A stretch of DNA of 64,000 nucleotides from Candidatus Pedobacter colombiensis (GCA_029202485.1 CP119313.1:3534001-3598000); one strand, 5' to 3'. Positions 51,252 through 59,980 are shown, counted from the first letter of the stretch. The notes: generated by a model from the sequence alone, not told the origin. A program made the numbers and translations.

Positions 51252-52209
51252 AAGTCTTGGCCATTTCTTTGGTGTTGACGGAAAGCGTCTGGAAGAGCAA
51301 TATGCCCGCCATTTAAGTGATTTTAGCAGCTGGGATCAGGCGGAACACTCTGAGAATTGGCTGCTTTTTGCTAATAATATGGGGGAATATTTATCAATTG
51401 ATGAAACTAGCCTTTCACAAGGAGAGCTCTATACAATACTGACTAATAAAGGGGCAAAAGGGAAGAAAGGTGCTTTGGTAGCAATTGTAAAGGGTACTGA
51501 AAGCGAGTCGATCATAAAGGTTCTTCACAGAATGAAGGAGCAGGTAAGGAAACAAGTAAAAGAAGTAACCCTTGATCTGGCTCCGACAATGACCAGAATA
51601 GTAAAAAGGAGTTTTCCAAAAGCAAAGCTTGTTTCAGATAGGTTCCATGTACAGCAATTGGCTAATGAAGGTGTCCAGGAAATCAGGATTAAACATAGAT
51701 GGGATGCTATAGAACAGGAAAACAAAGAAATGGATCTAGCCAGAGAAGTAAAGAAGCCTTGGATTCCCGAACTTCTGGAAAATGGAGATACGATAAAACA
51801 GTTACTGGCTAGAAGTAGGTATTTGTTATTTAAAAAAGAAGTAAACTGGACTCCTTCACAAAATCACAGGGCAGAACTGTTATTTAAGCTATACCCAGAT
51901 TTGCAGCAAGCGTATAAAGTCTCCCAGGAACTGTCTTCAATACTCAGCCATTCAAAAACTAAAATGATTGCCTTTAAAAAGTTAGCCTTATGGTATAACA
52001 AGATAGAAAAAATGGGTTATAAATCCTTCAATACCATATCAAGAACCGTTCAGAACAATTATGAAACAATATTAAACTACTTTGATAACAGATCCACTAA
52101 TGCCTCCGCAGAATCTTTTAATGCGAAGATTAAAGCTTTTAGAACGCAATTTAGAGGGGTAAGAAATGTCAAATTTTTCCTATTCAGGTTATCAAAAATA
52201 TATGCCTAA
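51202..52209 (+). CDS. ISAon1/ISL3-like transposase, catalytic frame
   Basis: A 335-residue DDE transposase domain whose frame opens with TTG inside the T-run, without an independent ATG start. Catalytic acids fit D in LSIDETSLSQGELYT (near 70), D in KLVSDRFHVQQL (near 145) and E in NASAESFNAKIKAFRTQFRG (near 305). The latter is the classical DDE_Tnp_ISL3 ending. The stop codon overlaps the right inverted repeat. It is probably made as a fusion with the upstream frame through +1 frameshifting or loss of one T in the transcript. Confidence 0.85.
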   Translation: MPFFLKDYLDSTPISCKSLGHFFGVDGKRLEEQYARHLSDFSSWDQAEHSENWLLFANNMGEYLSIDETSLSQGELYTILTNKGAKGKKGALVAIVKGTESESIIKVLHRMKEQVRKQVKEVTLDLAPTMTRIVKRSFPKAKLVSDRFHVQQLANEGVQEIRIKHRWDAIEQENKEMDLAREVKKPWIPELLENGDTIKQLLARSRYLLFKKEVNWTPSQNHRAELLFKLYPDLQQAYKVSQELSSILSHSKTKMIAFKKLALWYNKIEKMGYKSFNTISRTVQNNYETILNYFDNRSTNASAESFNAKIKAFRTQFRGVRNVKFFLFRLSKIYA

Positions 52210-52236
52210 TCCCTCCCCAACTTTTTTGCTTGATCC
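52207..52236 (-). repeat. Right terminal inverted repeat of the IS
   Basis: 30 bp, exact reverse complement of 50825-50854. Contains the transposase stop codon at its inner end. Confidence 0.92.
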
Positions 52237-52279
52237 GTGAAAAACATAGTAAAAAAGAACTTAGTCACATTTCCCCTAA

Positions 52280-52320
52280 AAATAAAAACCCTGCTAATCG
52301 TTAGATTGCAGGGTTTTATA
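52280..52320 (-). terminator. Terminator of the tRNA Gly/Leu operon
   Basis: aaaaccctgc (52285-52294) pairs with gcagggtttt (52308-52317). Downstream of the last tRNA on the minus strand, with T-rich flank. It is only about 45 bp from the IS end. Confidence 0.75.
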
Positions 52321-52339
52321 TGTTTCGATTTGACTCTTG

Positions 52340-52424
52340 TACTCAGAGCGGGAATCGAACCCGCACGACTTTTAAGGTCACAGGATTTTAAGTCCTGCGT
52401 GTCTACCAGTTCCACCATCTGAGC
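52340..52424 (-). tRNA. tRNA-Leu (UAA), copy 1
   Basis: 85 nt with a long variable arm as in type II tRNAs. Acceptor GCTCAGA pairs with TCTGAGT (1-72 is G-U), discriminator A, CCA not encoded. Anticodon loop CTTAAAA gives anticodon TAA. T-arm GCGGGTTCGATTCCCGC. Identical in sequence to the copy at 52594-52678. Confidence 0.95.
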
Positions 52425-52455
52425 ATACCCCATATCCCTGGGATTTAGCATTTAA

Positions 52456-52483
52456 AATAAAAGCCTTCTTTGAAGAAGGCTTT
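52456..52483 (-). terminator. Terminator-like hairpin inside the tRNA cluster
   Basis: aaagccttct (52460-52469) pairs with agaaggcttt (52474-52483). On the minus strand a T-rich stretch follows. It stands between tRNA-Gly copy 1 and tRNA-Leu copy 1, so it may be a partial terminator or a processing structure. Confidence 0.55.
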
Positions 52484-52485
52484 AG

Positions 52486-52558
<73 letters not shown>

Positions 52559-52593
52559 ATTGGTATTGTTTTGCTACATCATGTAGTCTTTTG

Positions 52594-52678
52594 TACTCAG
52601 AGCGGGAATCGAACCCGCACGACTTTTAAGGTCACAGGATTTTAAGTCCTGCGTGTCTACCAGTTCCACCATCTGAGC
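52594..52678 (-). tRNA. tRNA-Leu (UAA), copy 2
   Basis: 85 nt, identical to copy 1 (52340-52424): anticodon TAA, long variable arm, no encoded CCA. Confidence 0.95.
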
Positions 52679-52746
52679 ATAATCGTTATCAAAAACATTG
52701 ATAAGATTAATTTTTTAAACACCTTCCTGGTACTGAAGATATTTAG

Positions 52747-52819
<73 letters not shown>

Positions 52820-52892
52820 ATTTGCTTGATATCATCCGATATCTTCCCTTTTAGATTTAGATAATTACTTACCTTGTTTCCGTTTGGGATTG

Positions 52893-52922
52893 CAAATATA
52901 AAGACTTTTATTTTACCTCCAA
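52893..52922 (-). promoter_or_regulatory. Promoter of the tRNA Gly/Leu operon
   Basis: On the minus strand TTG (52922-52920), 19 nt, then TATATTTG (52900-52893), an exact -7 match, about 70 nt before the first tRNA-Gly. Confidence 0.55.
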
Positions 52923-52948
52923 GTAATTTTTAATAAAAAAAACGGCTC

Positions 52949-53440
52949 CTAAACTAACTCACTGGCCTTCAATACCTCAATTATTAAATCTCTTTCAAAT
53001 CCTTTGCTCATTAGATAACTAATCAATTTATACTTCCGTTTAAAAACATCTTTTTCCTTAATTAATGGAGCTTTTTTCTGTGCAGTGACCAAAATAGTAT
53101 TTAAATAATCATCGTAATCAATTGCGTTCAATGCACGCAAAATCATTTTATCTGGTATCCTTTTTAGTTTTAAGCCCTGCTTTATTTTAATCTTTCCCCA
53201 ACCCTTTATCTTAAACTTACCCGAAACATAAGCATCCGTAAAGCGCTCTTCGTTTAGAAAATTGGTTTGTATAAGTTCCGAGATCAATTCTTCAACATCA
53301 TCAGACCATAATCCCCACTCATATAACTTGTCTCGAATCTCCTGCTGCGCACGCTCCTGGTAAGCACAATAATGCTCGGCTTTTGCCAAAGCTGTTTTCT
53401 TATCCAGTTTAATCTGCTTTTTTTCCTGACCGTCTATCAT
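52949..53440 (-). CDS. recX: Regulatory protein RecX
   Basis: A 163-residue helical protein that modulates RecA filaments. The start was set at the ATG at 53440; a GTG six codons upstream is possible. Three-helix RecX repeats are visible: ALAKAEHYCAYQERAQQEIRDKLYEWG, ELIQTNFLNEERFTDAYVSGKFKIKGWGKIKIKQGLK and the C-terminal KLISYLMSKGFERDLIIEVL, read in pieces. recA is not adjacent. It follows the AsmA-like gene by 26 nt. Confidence 0.9.
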   Translation of the reverse strand: MIDGQEKKQIKLDKKTALAKAEHYCAYQERAQQEIRDKLYEWGLWSDDVEELISELIQTNFLNEERFTDAYVSGKFKIKGWGKIKIKQGLKLKRIPDKMILRALNAIDYDDYLNTILVTAQKKAPLIKEKDVFKRKYKLISYLMSKGFERDLIIEVLKASELV

Positions 53441-53466
53441 GATGCTTCGTAGAAACACTAAAACCT

Positions 53467-56400
53467 TTATTCTGCTGCAGTCTCTTCCAGCTTACCCTCT
53501 TTATTGCGTTTTAATGCAACTTTAGGTTTGTCCTGCGTTCCTGTAATACTCAATGGAATGCCAAACAATCCAAATGGCGGCAATCCTAACCTGCCACTCA
53601 TATTTAAACGTCCATCAAAACTTACCTGACCTTCAAAACGTGGTCTAAAACCTGCAACACGCATTTTAAATCTTTCGATGTTAATGATGTTATTCGCTAT
53701 CGTACTCTTAATCTGTACCTCCGAAACATCTTGATTACTTAAACTATCTCTTTTAGTAGCTTGACTAACCGCATTCATGAATTTAAAGCCCATTAAGCTA
53801 ACCTTCTTAACAGAAAGAACACCTCCACCTTTTAAAGAAGGATAAACAGGCATCATATTGGCATCTAACTTACCGGATAACTGATAATCCAACCCCACAA
53901 CTCCTTTAACCTTTGATGCTGAAGTAGCTAAATCCCGGAACAGTTTAATTTCCTTATAAGCCTTTGCAATGTCAAACTCCTTAGCAAGCACACGATAATC
54001 AAAACTGGCCGACATAGGAGTTAAGCTTTTATACTTAGCATCCATAGTTACGGCTGCATCAACCAAATTAAATGCAGCTTGGTTTAAGTTCAGTGTACCA
54101 TTGTTCAACACCAAACTTCCTGTGGCATTCTTGACTTCCAATCCATTATAATATACCGAACCTGCATTTGCAGTTACAGAAACATTTAAATTATCAGGGA
54201 TGATGATTACACCCGTTGCAGCACTTCCTTTAGTTGCTGTACTACCTCCATCATGGTAAGCCATAAATTCGTCAGCAAATAGCTTCCCGCTTTTCAGATT
54301 AAAATTACCAGTCAACTTTGATTTATCCGAAAGTACATAGTTAACCACATTACCCAGAAAACCTTCCATACTGAAATCAGACTTACCATAGCTTCCTTTA
54401 AATTGCTCAAACTTCATCTTATCCTGGTTAAATGAGAATACGCCTTTGTTTACCAGAAACGATTTCGGAAAAAGATCTGAATTAAACGTCATTTCTTTAA
54501 CAATCACCTTACCCTTATTGTCCAGCTTATGATATCTACCCGCGGTAGCATCACTTTGCAACCCACTAAAAGATACATCCGTAAATATAGAGCCCTTCAC
54601 ATCATAGCCCTTTACAGCAAATAGACGATACATTTTACCGATATCAATACTTCCTTTTGAAGTAATTTTATACTTTACATTTTCCAGATTCTGTACTGCT
54701 GCCTTCAACTCAAATGGCTGTCCACCCATTTCAAAAGAAACAGGCTTAATGTTCATAATTGTATTCTTTAAAGTACCGTCTCTGTTGGTTAGTATTCCAT
54801 CAACAGAGATCTTTTCCAATGCCTGGTCAAAATGTGCTGTTTTAATTCGGCCATTATTTAATAAAATGGCAGCTTCTGTTACAGGGAACTTCTTTTTCGC
54901 TTTGTTATATCCACCCTTGCTCTTCACATTCAGATTTAGCTTACCACTCAACTCAAGATCCTTTAAAGGATAAAACTCCTTGATCTCAGCAAAATTCAGC
55001 AAACCATTTAGTTCTACATCAATTGGTGTATTACCGGAAGTCCGCAACTTCGCAAATCCCCGGATGTAGTTAGATAATGCCTGTATATTCAGGTTGGTAA
55101 GTTCGAGCTCTGTATGCTTATAATCACCATCTGTATTTGTACCATTGATGTTAAAACTGATCTTATCTATAGGCGAGGCCACTAAAGCATGCTTGAAATA
55201 ACCGTCTTTTAATGAACTCACCAGCTTAAACTTAGGTATAGTCGCAATTACTGTGTCGACTTTTCTAAGTCCACTATGTACTACCTTTTTAGTATAGGTT
55301 CCTTCAGCATGAAAATCCATAGCGAACCGCCCCTTTAGCTGATCCAGCTCAAAAATCTTAGCCCATTTCTCTAAATCTATATTTGCGCGACTTTGTACAT
55401 ATACTTCCGGCGTTTTTAGTCCTCTTAAATTTACGGTAGCCCCCAAATAATCCTTCCCTATATTGAAGTAAAGACTATCCATATTGATGTATAAACTATC
55501 CGTATTTAAAGATGGCAACTTCGTTTGAAGATTTAAATATAGTTTACTAATAGGTTCAGGTGCCTTTGGATTAGCGATTTCACCATCACGTATTTTTAAA
55601 TTAAAAGATAAGGTAGGCATGATCTTCTTAGCAGCCAGATATTTCCCTATTAAAGAAGCCTTTATCTCAGCATAACCTTTCATATTTGTCCGTTCCAGGC
55701 GCTCGGCAATAGCTGGAGGCATAACCGTAAAAATATTATGCAGATCAGTTTCTTTAGCTTTCGTCCTAAAGTTAATATCATAACCGTCTTCTATAAAAGA
55801 AAAACGTCCAACAAAATGAATGGGCAATGAGTTGATTTTCAAATCATTTTCATCAAACATCAAGTCTAACGAATTGGTATTAACCTTAGTTACCAATCGG
55901 GCATTTATCTTTTTATTCAGCAAATAAGGCTCATGATTATAATAAACATCCAATGATTCAATTTGGGCCTGGCTCGTCAGATCAAAAATAGCTTTACTCA
56001 AATCTCCTTTTCCTGAATAGTTTAATCCATTGGCACTGATCAGCATCGGTACGGATTGATCCTGATAGGTAAGCTTGCTTTTATTGATAAATATGCTTTC
56101 AATTTTTATGGCTGTGCTACCTGTATCCTGCTTAGCAGTCGTTTTACCAGTGCTTTCATAAACATTGTAATTCGCATTTCCTTTTTCATCCACCTTAATG
56201 TTAATGACAGACTCATTTAAAAATACTTTGTCTATCCTGATCTGTGATGAAAATATGGTACTCAGATTAACGCCAAATGATAACTCTTTACAATATAACA
56301 AAGTATCCTGCTCAAATGGTGCAGCTCCTTTCAGCATAAACTGATTTAAGCTGAGTGTTAAAGATGGAAAATGCTTAAAAAAGGAAAGACTAGTGCTTTC

Positions 56401-56544
56401 AAATTTCACCTCACCCTTTATATTTTTATTAATTGCTTTTTGTACTTCTTTAGAAATGGTCTCCGGAAACAAATATGGACCAACAAACAACAGTAGGAAT
56501 AGCGTAACGAAAGTTATCCCTGTAATCTTTAAAACTCTTTTCAA
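53467..56544 (-). CDS. AsmA-like envelope protein
   Basis: A 1025-residue protein with one N-terminal membrane segment (KITGITFVTLFLLLFVGPYLF) and a long periplasmic beta-rich body. The AsmA signature is INKNIKGEVKFESTSLSFFKHFPSLTLSLNQ in two parts near the N-terminus, with a DUF/AsmA_2-like C-terminal region (SLMGFKFMNAVSQATK, GRLGLPPFGLFGIPLSITGTQDKPKV). Relatives form long hydrophobic grooves and move lipids to the outer membrane. The start was set at TTG 56544 (KRVLKI follows), because the in-frame TTG upstream is part of the -7 element TATCTTTG and cannot be translated. Confidence 0.87.
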   Translation of the reverse strand: MKRVLKITGITFVTLFLLLFVGPYLFPETISKEVQKAINKNIKGEVKFESTSLSFFKHFPSLTLSLNQFMLKGAAPFEQDTLLYCKELSFGVNLSTIFSSQIRIDKVFLNESVINIKVDEKGNANYNVYESTGKTTAKQDTGSTAIKIESIFINKSKLTYQDQSVPMLISANGLNYSGKGDLSKAIFDLTSQAQIESLDVYYNHEPYLLNKKINARLVTKVNTNSLDLMFDENDLKINSLPIHFVGRFSFIEDGYDINFRTKAKETDLHNIFTVMPPAIAERLERTNMKGYAEIKASLIGKYLAAKKIMPTLSFNLKIRDGEIANPKAPEPISKLYLNLQTKLPSLNTDSLYINMDSLYFNIGKDYLGATVNLRGLKTPEVYVQSRANIDLEKWAKIFELDQLKGRFAMDFHAEGTYTKKVVHSGLRKVDTVIATIPKFKLVSSLKDGYFKHALVASPIDKISFNINGTNTDGDYKHTELELTNLNIQALSNYIRGFAKLRTSGNTPIDVELNGLLNFAEIKEFYPLKDLELSGKLNLNVKSKGGYNKAKKKFPVTEAAILLNNGRIKTAHFDQALEKISVDGILTNRDGTLKNTIMNIKPVSFEMGGQPFELKAAVQNLENVKYKITSKGSIDIGKMYRLFAVKGYDVKGSIFTDVSFSGLQSDATAGRYHKLDNKGKVIVKEMTFNSDLFPKSFLVNKGVFSFNQDKMKFEQFKGSYGKSDFSMEGFLGNVVNYVLSDKSKLTGNFNLKSGKLFADEFMAYHDGGSTATKGSAATGVIIIPDNLNVSVTANAGSVYYNGLEVKNATGSLVLNNGTLNLNQAAFNLVDAAVTMDAKYKSLTPMSASFDYRVLAKEFDIAKAYKEIKLFRDLATSASKVKGVVGLDYQLSGKLDANMMPVYPSLKGGGVLSVKKVSLMGFKFMNAVSQATKRDSLSNQDVSEVQIKSTIANNIINIERFKMRVAGFRPRFEGQVSFDGRLNMSGRLGLPPFGLFGIPLSITGTQDKPKVALKRNKEGKLEETAAE

Positions 56545-56577
56545 TTTTATAAAAAATTTAAATCCTTGCAGCAGATG

Positions 56578-56585
56578 CAAAGATA
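56578..56585 (-). promoter_or_regulatory. -7 promoter element of the AsmA-like gene
   Basis: On the minus strand TATCTTTG, an exact match, about 33 nt before the TTG start at 56544. It settles which of two in-frame TTG codons can be used. Confidence 0.5.
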
Positions 56586-56677
56586 ATTTTTTATTTAACT
56601 AAAACACTGTCACTTAATTCAATTACGGCACATTTGCCATAATTAAATTAAGCAACAAGGGGTCACTAAAAGTTTCA

Positions 56678-57190
56678 CTAATCGTACTTCAATGCCGGAT
56701 ATCCCAATAACCTGCGCCATAACGCAAGCTGTCCTATAATACTTGCTTCTCTATATATCGTAAAGGAAATCAACTCATAATAGCTCATTTTCATTCCTCC
56801 CATATCTATCTCACTATCTAATTTTGCATCCGGAATATTAACCAGTGCTTCCCTTGCTATCGGCGTAATTTTTTCCCAATCTTTAATGTATTCCGAATTA
56901 GTTGGATAAGTGGCGTCATCCTGAATCCCCTTATGATCTTTAAACAGCTCTTCTCCCGTTTGCTTAAGCCCCGGATGCGTTTCAGATGTCATCATGTACC
57001 GTTGCTGCACAAGAGATCCAGTGAGCCAGGCCATATGATTTGCTTTAGTATTTAAACGATTATGCATGTCTTTATCTGTGACCTCATCAATTGCACGTTT
57101 AAAAAAGGCAGTTTGCATATCAAACAAGGTAAGCAATCCTTCTATTCTGGTACTCGCGGTCTTAGTTTCCATAATTTTATAAGCTTCCAT
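56678..57190 (-). CDS. DinB-family four-helix protein
   Basis: A 170-residue protein of the DinB/YfiT-like fold. One metal-binding histidine is in NTKANHMAWLTGSLV (near 52), with an Arg/Tyr-rich following helix (QQRYMM). Later, the helix YYELISFTIYREASIIGQLALWRR holds Tyr/Glu instead of the usual second and third histidines. Function is unknown; members include thiol-dependent transferases. Two start codons six codons apart result from an 18-nt direct duplication at 57167-57200. Confidence 0.78.
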   Translation of the reverse strand: MEAYKIMETKTASTRIEGLLTLFDMQTAFFKRAIDEVTDKDMHNRLNTKANHMAWLTGSLVQQRYMMTSETHPGLKQTGEELFKDHKGIQDDATYPTNSEYIKDWEKITPIAREALVNIPDAKLDSEIDMGGMKMSYYELISFTIYREASIIGQLALWRRLLGYPALKYD

Positions 57191-57200
57191 AATTTTATAA
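57167..57200. repeat. Tandem 18-nt duplication at the DinB-like start
   Basis: ttccataattttataa occurs at 57167-57182 and 57185-57200. On the minus strand each copy carries ATGGA in the same frame, so the protein gains six residues (MEAYKI) if the first ATG is used. Confidence 0.75.
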
Positions 57201-57376
57201 TTTAGTAATTAACATAATTCACATCTATTTGTTTATCTATTCATGTATATAAAATTAAGGGGGTAATCGCGACATCTACAAATCTTCTGTACATCAAACC
57301 GCACTTATCCAAAACATAAAATAAATTAATCAAACTGATTTTCAACAACTTAAAAAACAAAACTCAATATATCAAA

Positions 57377-57405
57377 ATAAAGTCTAGTAATTTTGTAGAC
57401 TTTAT
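57377..57405. promoter_or_regulatory. Perfect 10-bp inverted repeat upstream of tRNA-Cys
   Basis: ataaagtcta (57377-57386) and tagactttat (57396-57405) flank a 9-nt spacer (gtaattttg). The right arm ends one base before the -7 element TATATTTG, so the dyad fills the place of the -33 element. It may be a repressor or activator site, or a hairpin if transcribed. Confidence 0.55.
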
Positions 57406-57406
57406 A

Positions 57407-57414
57407 TATATTTG
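57407..57414 (+). promoter_or_regulatory. -7 promoter element of tRNA-Cys
   Basis: TATATTTG, an exact TAnnTTTG match, 30 nt before the tRNA 5' end. No separate TTG at -33; the palindrome occupies that place. Confidence 0.5.
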
Positions 57415-57444
57415 CATCAGTAATCGCTTAAACGATGAACATGT

Positions 57445-57518
57445 AGTCATGTGGCCGAGTGGTTAGGTAAGGGTCTGCAAAACCTTTGACGGCGGTTCGA
57501 ATCCGCCCTTGACGTCCA
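57445..57518 (+). tRNA. tRNA-Cys (GCA), atypical acceptor stem
   Basis: 74 nt including an encoded CCA. Anticodon loop CTGCAAA gives GCA, discriminator U73 fits Cys, T-arm GGCGGTTCGAATCCGCC is perfect and the D-arm has G-U and G-A as in other Cys tRNAs. The acceptor reads AGTCATG against CTTGACG, leaving mismatches A1-G72 and U6-U67. CCA is encoded here but not in the four Gly/Leu tRNAs. It has its own promoter and terminator, so it is probably expressed, yet may be a degraded or special copy. Confidence 0.8.
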
Positions 57519-57575
57519 GTACAATTTCTATATTGACTGCATTTAGATGTTTGGTTAGATCTAAGTTTTGTTTAA

Positions 57576-57606
57576 AGAGCCAGGTTGGATGACCTGGCTT
57601 TTTTTG
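57576..57606 (+). terminator. Terminator after tRNA-Cys
   Basis: agccaggt (57578-57585) pairs with acctggct (57592-57599), 6-nt loop, then seven T to 57605. Confidence 0.85.
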
Positions 57607-57608
57607 TA

Positions 57609-57647
57609 AAAAAGAAACGGGGATACAGCAATCCACCGTATCCCCGC
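57609..57647 (-). terminator. Terminator of the ABC exporter operon
   Basis: cggggatac (57618-57626) pairs with gtatccccg (57638-57646). On the minus strand TTTCTTTTTT follows. It lies about 100 nt after the last permease stop; the remaining gap 57648-57748 shows nothing else. Confidence 0.8.
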
Positions 57648-57748
57648 TATCTAAATTAACGCTCTCAAATATATAGACGCCCAAATATTTGATTTATTGT
57701 ATGTCGTATAAAAAATATTTTATTTTATAAAAGTAAACCGTGAATGGG

Positions 57749-58867
57749 TTAACTCCTTTTTTTATAATTCAATACTGCCCAGGTATTGAACACCAATGCG
57801 AATATAGCCATAATGCCTATTTGGGGCAATATATCTTTAAAACCGCTTCCTTTGAGGATAACCATCCGCATCACTTCAATTAAATAGCTAACAGGATTAA
57901 ACTTTGTAATGAACCTGGCCCAATCCGGCATGCTATCGATAGAGGTAAACAATCCGCCCATCAAAATAAAAATCATCATAAAGAAAAACATCACAAACAT
58001 GGCTTGCTGCTGGGTATCGCAAAAAGTAGAGATCAGCAAGCCAAAACCCAAAATAGCCAACAGAAAAACAGAAGCAAAACTATACAAAACCAATAAGTTA
58101 CCCACAGGAACGATACCATAAACTAATCTGGCCACCAATAGTCCTAGTGTAAAAACAACATTTCCAAGTAACCAAAAAGGAATTAACTTACCCAATATAA
58201 AATGATGCTTTTTGATTGGGGTTACATTGATCTGTTCAATGGTACCAAATTCCTTTTCCTTTACAATATTTAAAGCAGTAAGAAAACCACCAACCATCGT
58301 CATAAGTGTAGCAAGGATACCTGGCACCATAAAAAAATGATATTCCATTAATGGATTAAACAAATTAGATGTGGTTACTTCAATAACTGCCGGAGTTGTA
58401 TCAATTGAAGTTGGCTGTAATTGAAGCCTTATTTCACTATTGTAATCCCTGATAATACTACCCAGATACGCCCCACCCAAATTTGCCTTTACACCATTAA
58501 TTGCATTCACAGCAATAAACAACTGCTGCCCGCCTTCACGAACCAGATTGCGCTCAAAGCCATAGGGTATTTCCAGAATCAAATCTGCCCGATCTGCTTC
58601 AATAAGCTTTAGTCCTTCCTTAAAAGATGCATTATACCCGGTAAGTTTAAAATATCCCGAAGCCGTCACCTTTGAAATCAGTTTTCGGGAATAATCAGAA
58701 TGATCATGATCAACTACTGAAAGATTGATGTTTTTTACCTCGTAGTTGGCAGCAAGCGGCAAGATAAGCAACTGAATTATCGGCATCACCATAATCATAG
58801 CCAGAATAGCCTTGTTTCTAAAAATCTGTCTAAACTCCTTTTCCAGTAGAAATCTGATCGTTCTCAT
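57749..58867 (-). CDS. ABC-2 type transporter permease (second of two)
   Basis: A 372-residue permease with one N-terminal TM (RNKAILAMIMVMPIIQLLILPLA), a long periplasmic loop (about 40-175) and five C-terminal TMs. The ABC-2 signature is KEKEFGTIEQINVTPIKKHHFILGKLIPFW (about 205-235, in pieces), and FTSIDSMPDWARFITKFNPVSYLIEVMR precedes the last TM. Like YhhJ/YbhR. It overlaps the first permease by 4 nt; the two would form a heterodimeric channel. Last gene of the operon. Confidence 0.93.
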   Translation of the reverse strand: MRTIRFLLEKEFRQIFRNKAILAMIMVMPIIQLLILPLAANYEVKNINLSVVDHDHSDYSRKLISKVTASGYFKLTGYNASFKEGLKLIEADRADLILEIPYGFERNLVREGGQQLFIAVNAINGVKANLGGAYLGSIIRDYNSEIRLQLQPTSIDTTPAVIEVTTSNLFNPLMEYHFFMVPGILATLMTMVGGFLTALNIVKEKEFGTIEQINVTPIKKHHFILGKLIPFWLLGNVVFTLGLLVARLVYGIVPVGNLLVLYSFASVFLLAILGFGLLISTFCDTQQQAMFVMFFFMMIFILMGGLFTSIDSMPDWARFITKFNPVSYLIEVMRMVILKGSGFKDILPQIGIMAIFALVFNTWAVLNYKKRS

Positions 58868-59970
58868 GCCAGTCGGATTTTAAAACTTTTTAAACTTACA
58901 GCCAATAACACAACGGTGATGCCCCCCAGGATCAGTGTTTCCTTCCAAATTGCGCCAAAGCCCAACCCTTTAATCATAATGGCTTTCACAATCAGGTAGA
59001 ACCATTTTGCAGGAACAACATTCGAAATCAACTGCAACGGATATGGCATATTTTCTATAGGGAACATGAAACCACTAAAAAGCACGGTTGGCAGAAACAT
59101 GCCCATCAAAGAGATCAGCATGGCCAATTGCTGCGTATTCGCTTTAATCGAAATAAAGATGCCAAGACTAAGACAGGTTATGATAAACAAAGTGCTTTCA
59201 GCAAAAAGCAATGCCACACTTCCATTAACCGGCAAATCCAATACATACACGCTCAACAGCAAAATAGAGGCAACATTAATGAGCGACAATATCAAATAAG
59301 GAACTGCCTTTGAAAGTATAACAAGAATCGGTTGAAAAGGTGAAACCAGCAAAACCTCCATCGTTCCCGTTTCCTTTTCCCTAACAATAGATATCGCTGT
59401 CATCATAACACACACCAGCATCAAAACCAAAGCCATCACACCTGGAACAAAATTAGGCGCTCCTTTTAGCTGAGGATTATACAGCATCCTGACCACAGGC
59501 ACAATGGTATAAGGAACGGCATTAGTCTGGTCAACCGAACTTTGATAATCCTGAATAATAGAAAGTGCGTAGTTACTAAGTGTAGTAGCGGTATTTGGGT
59601 CGGACGCATCTGCTAAAACCTGAATCTGAGCCTTACCCTGGTGAAGCAATGTTTCATTAAAACCGGCAGGAAAAACAATAGCCATTTTAATTTTCCCCTT
59701 TCTAAAAGCAGCTTCCATTTGCTTACTATCCATTACCGAACGCTCAACATCAAAATAGCGGCTTGCCGAAAGTTTAGCAATTATTTGTTTCGAAGCAAGA
59801 TCTTTAGCCTGATCCATGACAATGATCTTCGAATTTTTCACCTCATTGGTTAATGCAAACCCAAAAATAAGAATCTGAACAACAGGCATACCAAATAAAA
59901 TGAGCAAGGTTTTCTTGTCCCGCCATACATGATAAAATTCTTTCCTTACAAAATTGATAAACTGTTTCAT
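58864..59970 (-). CDS. ABC-2 type transporter permease (first of two)
   Basis: A 368-residue permease of the same build: N-terminal TM (KTLLILFGMPVVQILIFGFAL), periplasmic domain, then five TMs. The signature is REKETGTMEVLLVSPFQPILVILSKAVPY (about 200-228, in pieces) and FPIENMPYPLQLISNVVPAKWFY near the end. Related to YbhS/YhhJ. It is 10 nt after the ATPase gene and overlaps the second permease gene. Confidence 0.93.
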   Translation of the reverse strand: MKQFINFVRKEFYHVWRDKKTLLILFGMPVVQILIFGFALTNEVKNSKIIVMDQAKDLASKQIIAKLSASRYFDVERSVMDSKQMEAAFRKGKIKMAIVFPAGFNETLLHQGKAQIQVLADASDPNTATTLSNYALSIIQDYQSSVDQTNAVPYTIVPVVRMLYNPQLKGAPNFVPGVMALVLMLVCVMMTAISIVREKETGTMEVLLVSPFQPILVILSKAVPYLILSLINVASILLLSVYVLDLPVNGSVALLFAESTLFIITCLSLGIFISIKANTQQLAMLISLMGMFLPTVLFSGFMFPIENMPYPLQLISNVVPAKWFYLIVKAIMIKGLGFGAIWKETLILGGITVVLLAVSLKSFKIRLA

Positions 59971-59980
59971 CCTCTTTTAC

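Larger units (their letters stand above)
50825..52236 (+). mobile_element. Insertion sequence, ISAon1-type (ISL3-like), 1412 bp
   Basis: Perfect 30-bp terminal inverted repeats at 50825-50854 and 52207-52236 (outer end ggatcaagcaaaaaagttgg) enclose two overlapping reading frames of an ISL3-like DDE transposase. No flanking direct repeat is visible: atagtact on the left and gtgaaaaa on the right. The element sits between the tlpA-like gene and a tRNA cluster. It looks intact apart from the split frame, which may be normal for the element. Confidence 0.88.

Noticed and set aside
52206..52451. 81-residue open frame over the first tRNA-Leu, and its plus-strand counterpart
   Set aside because: Both are translations of the tRNA sequence and its terminator.
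57463..57684. 73-residue open frame on the minus strand over tRNA-Cys
   Set aside because: It runs through the tRNA and two terminator hairpins; no coding signal.
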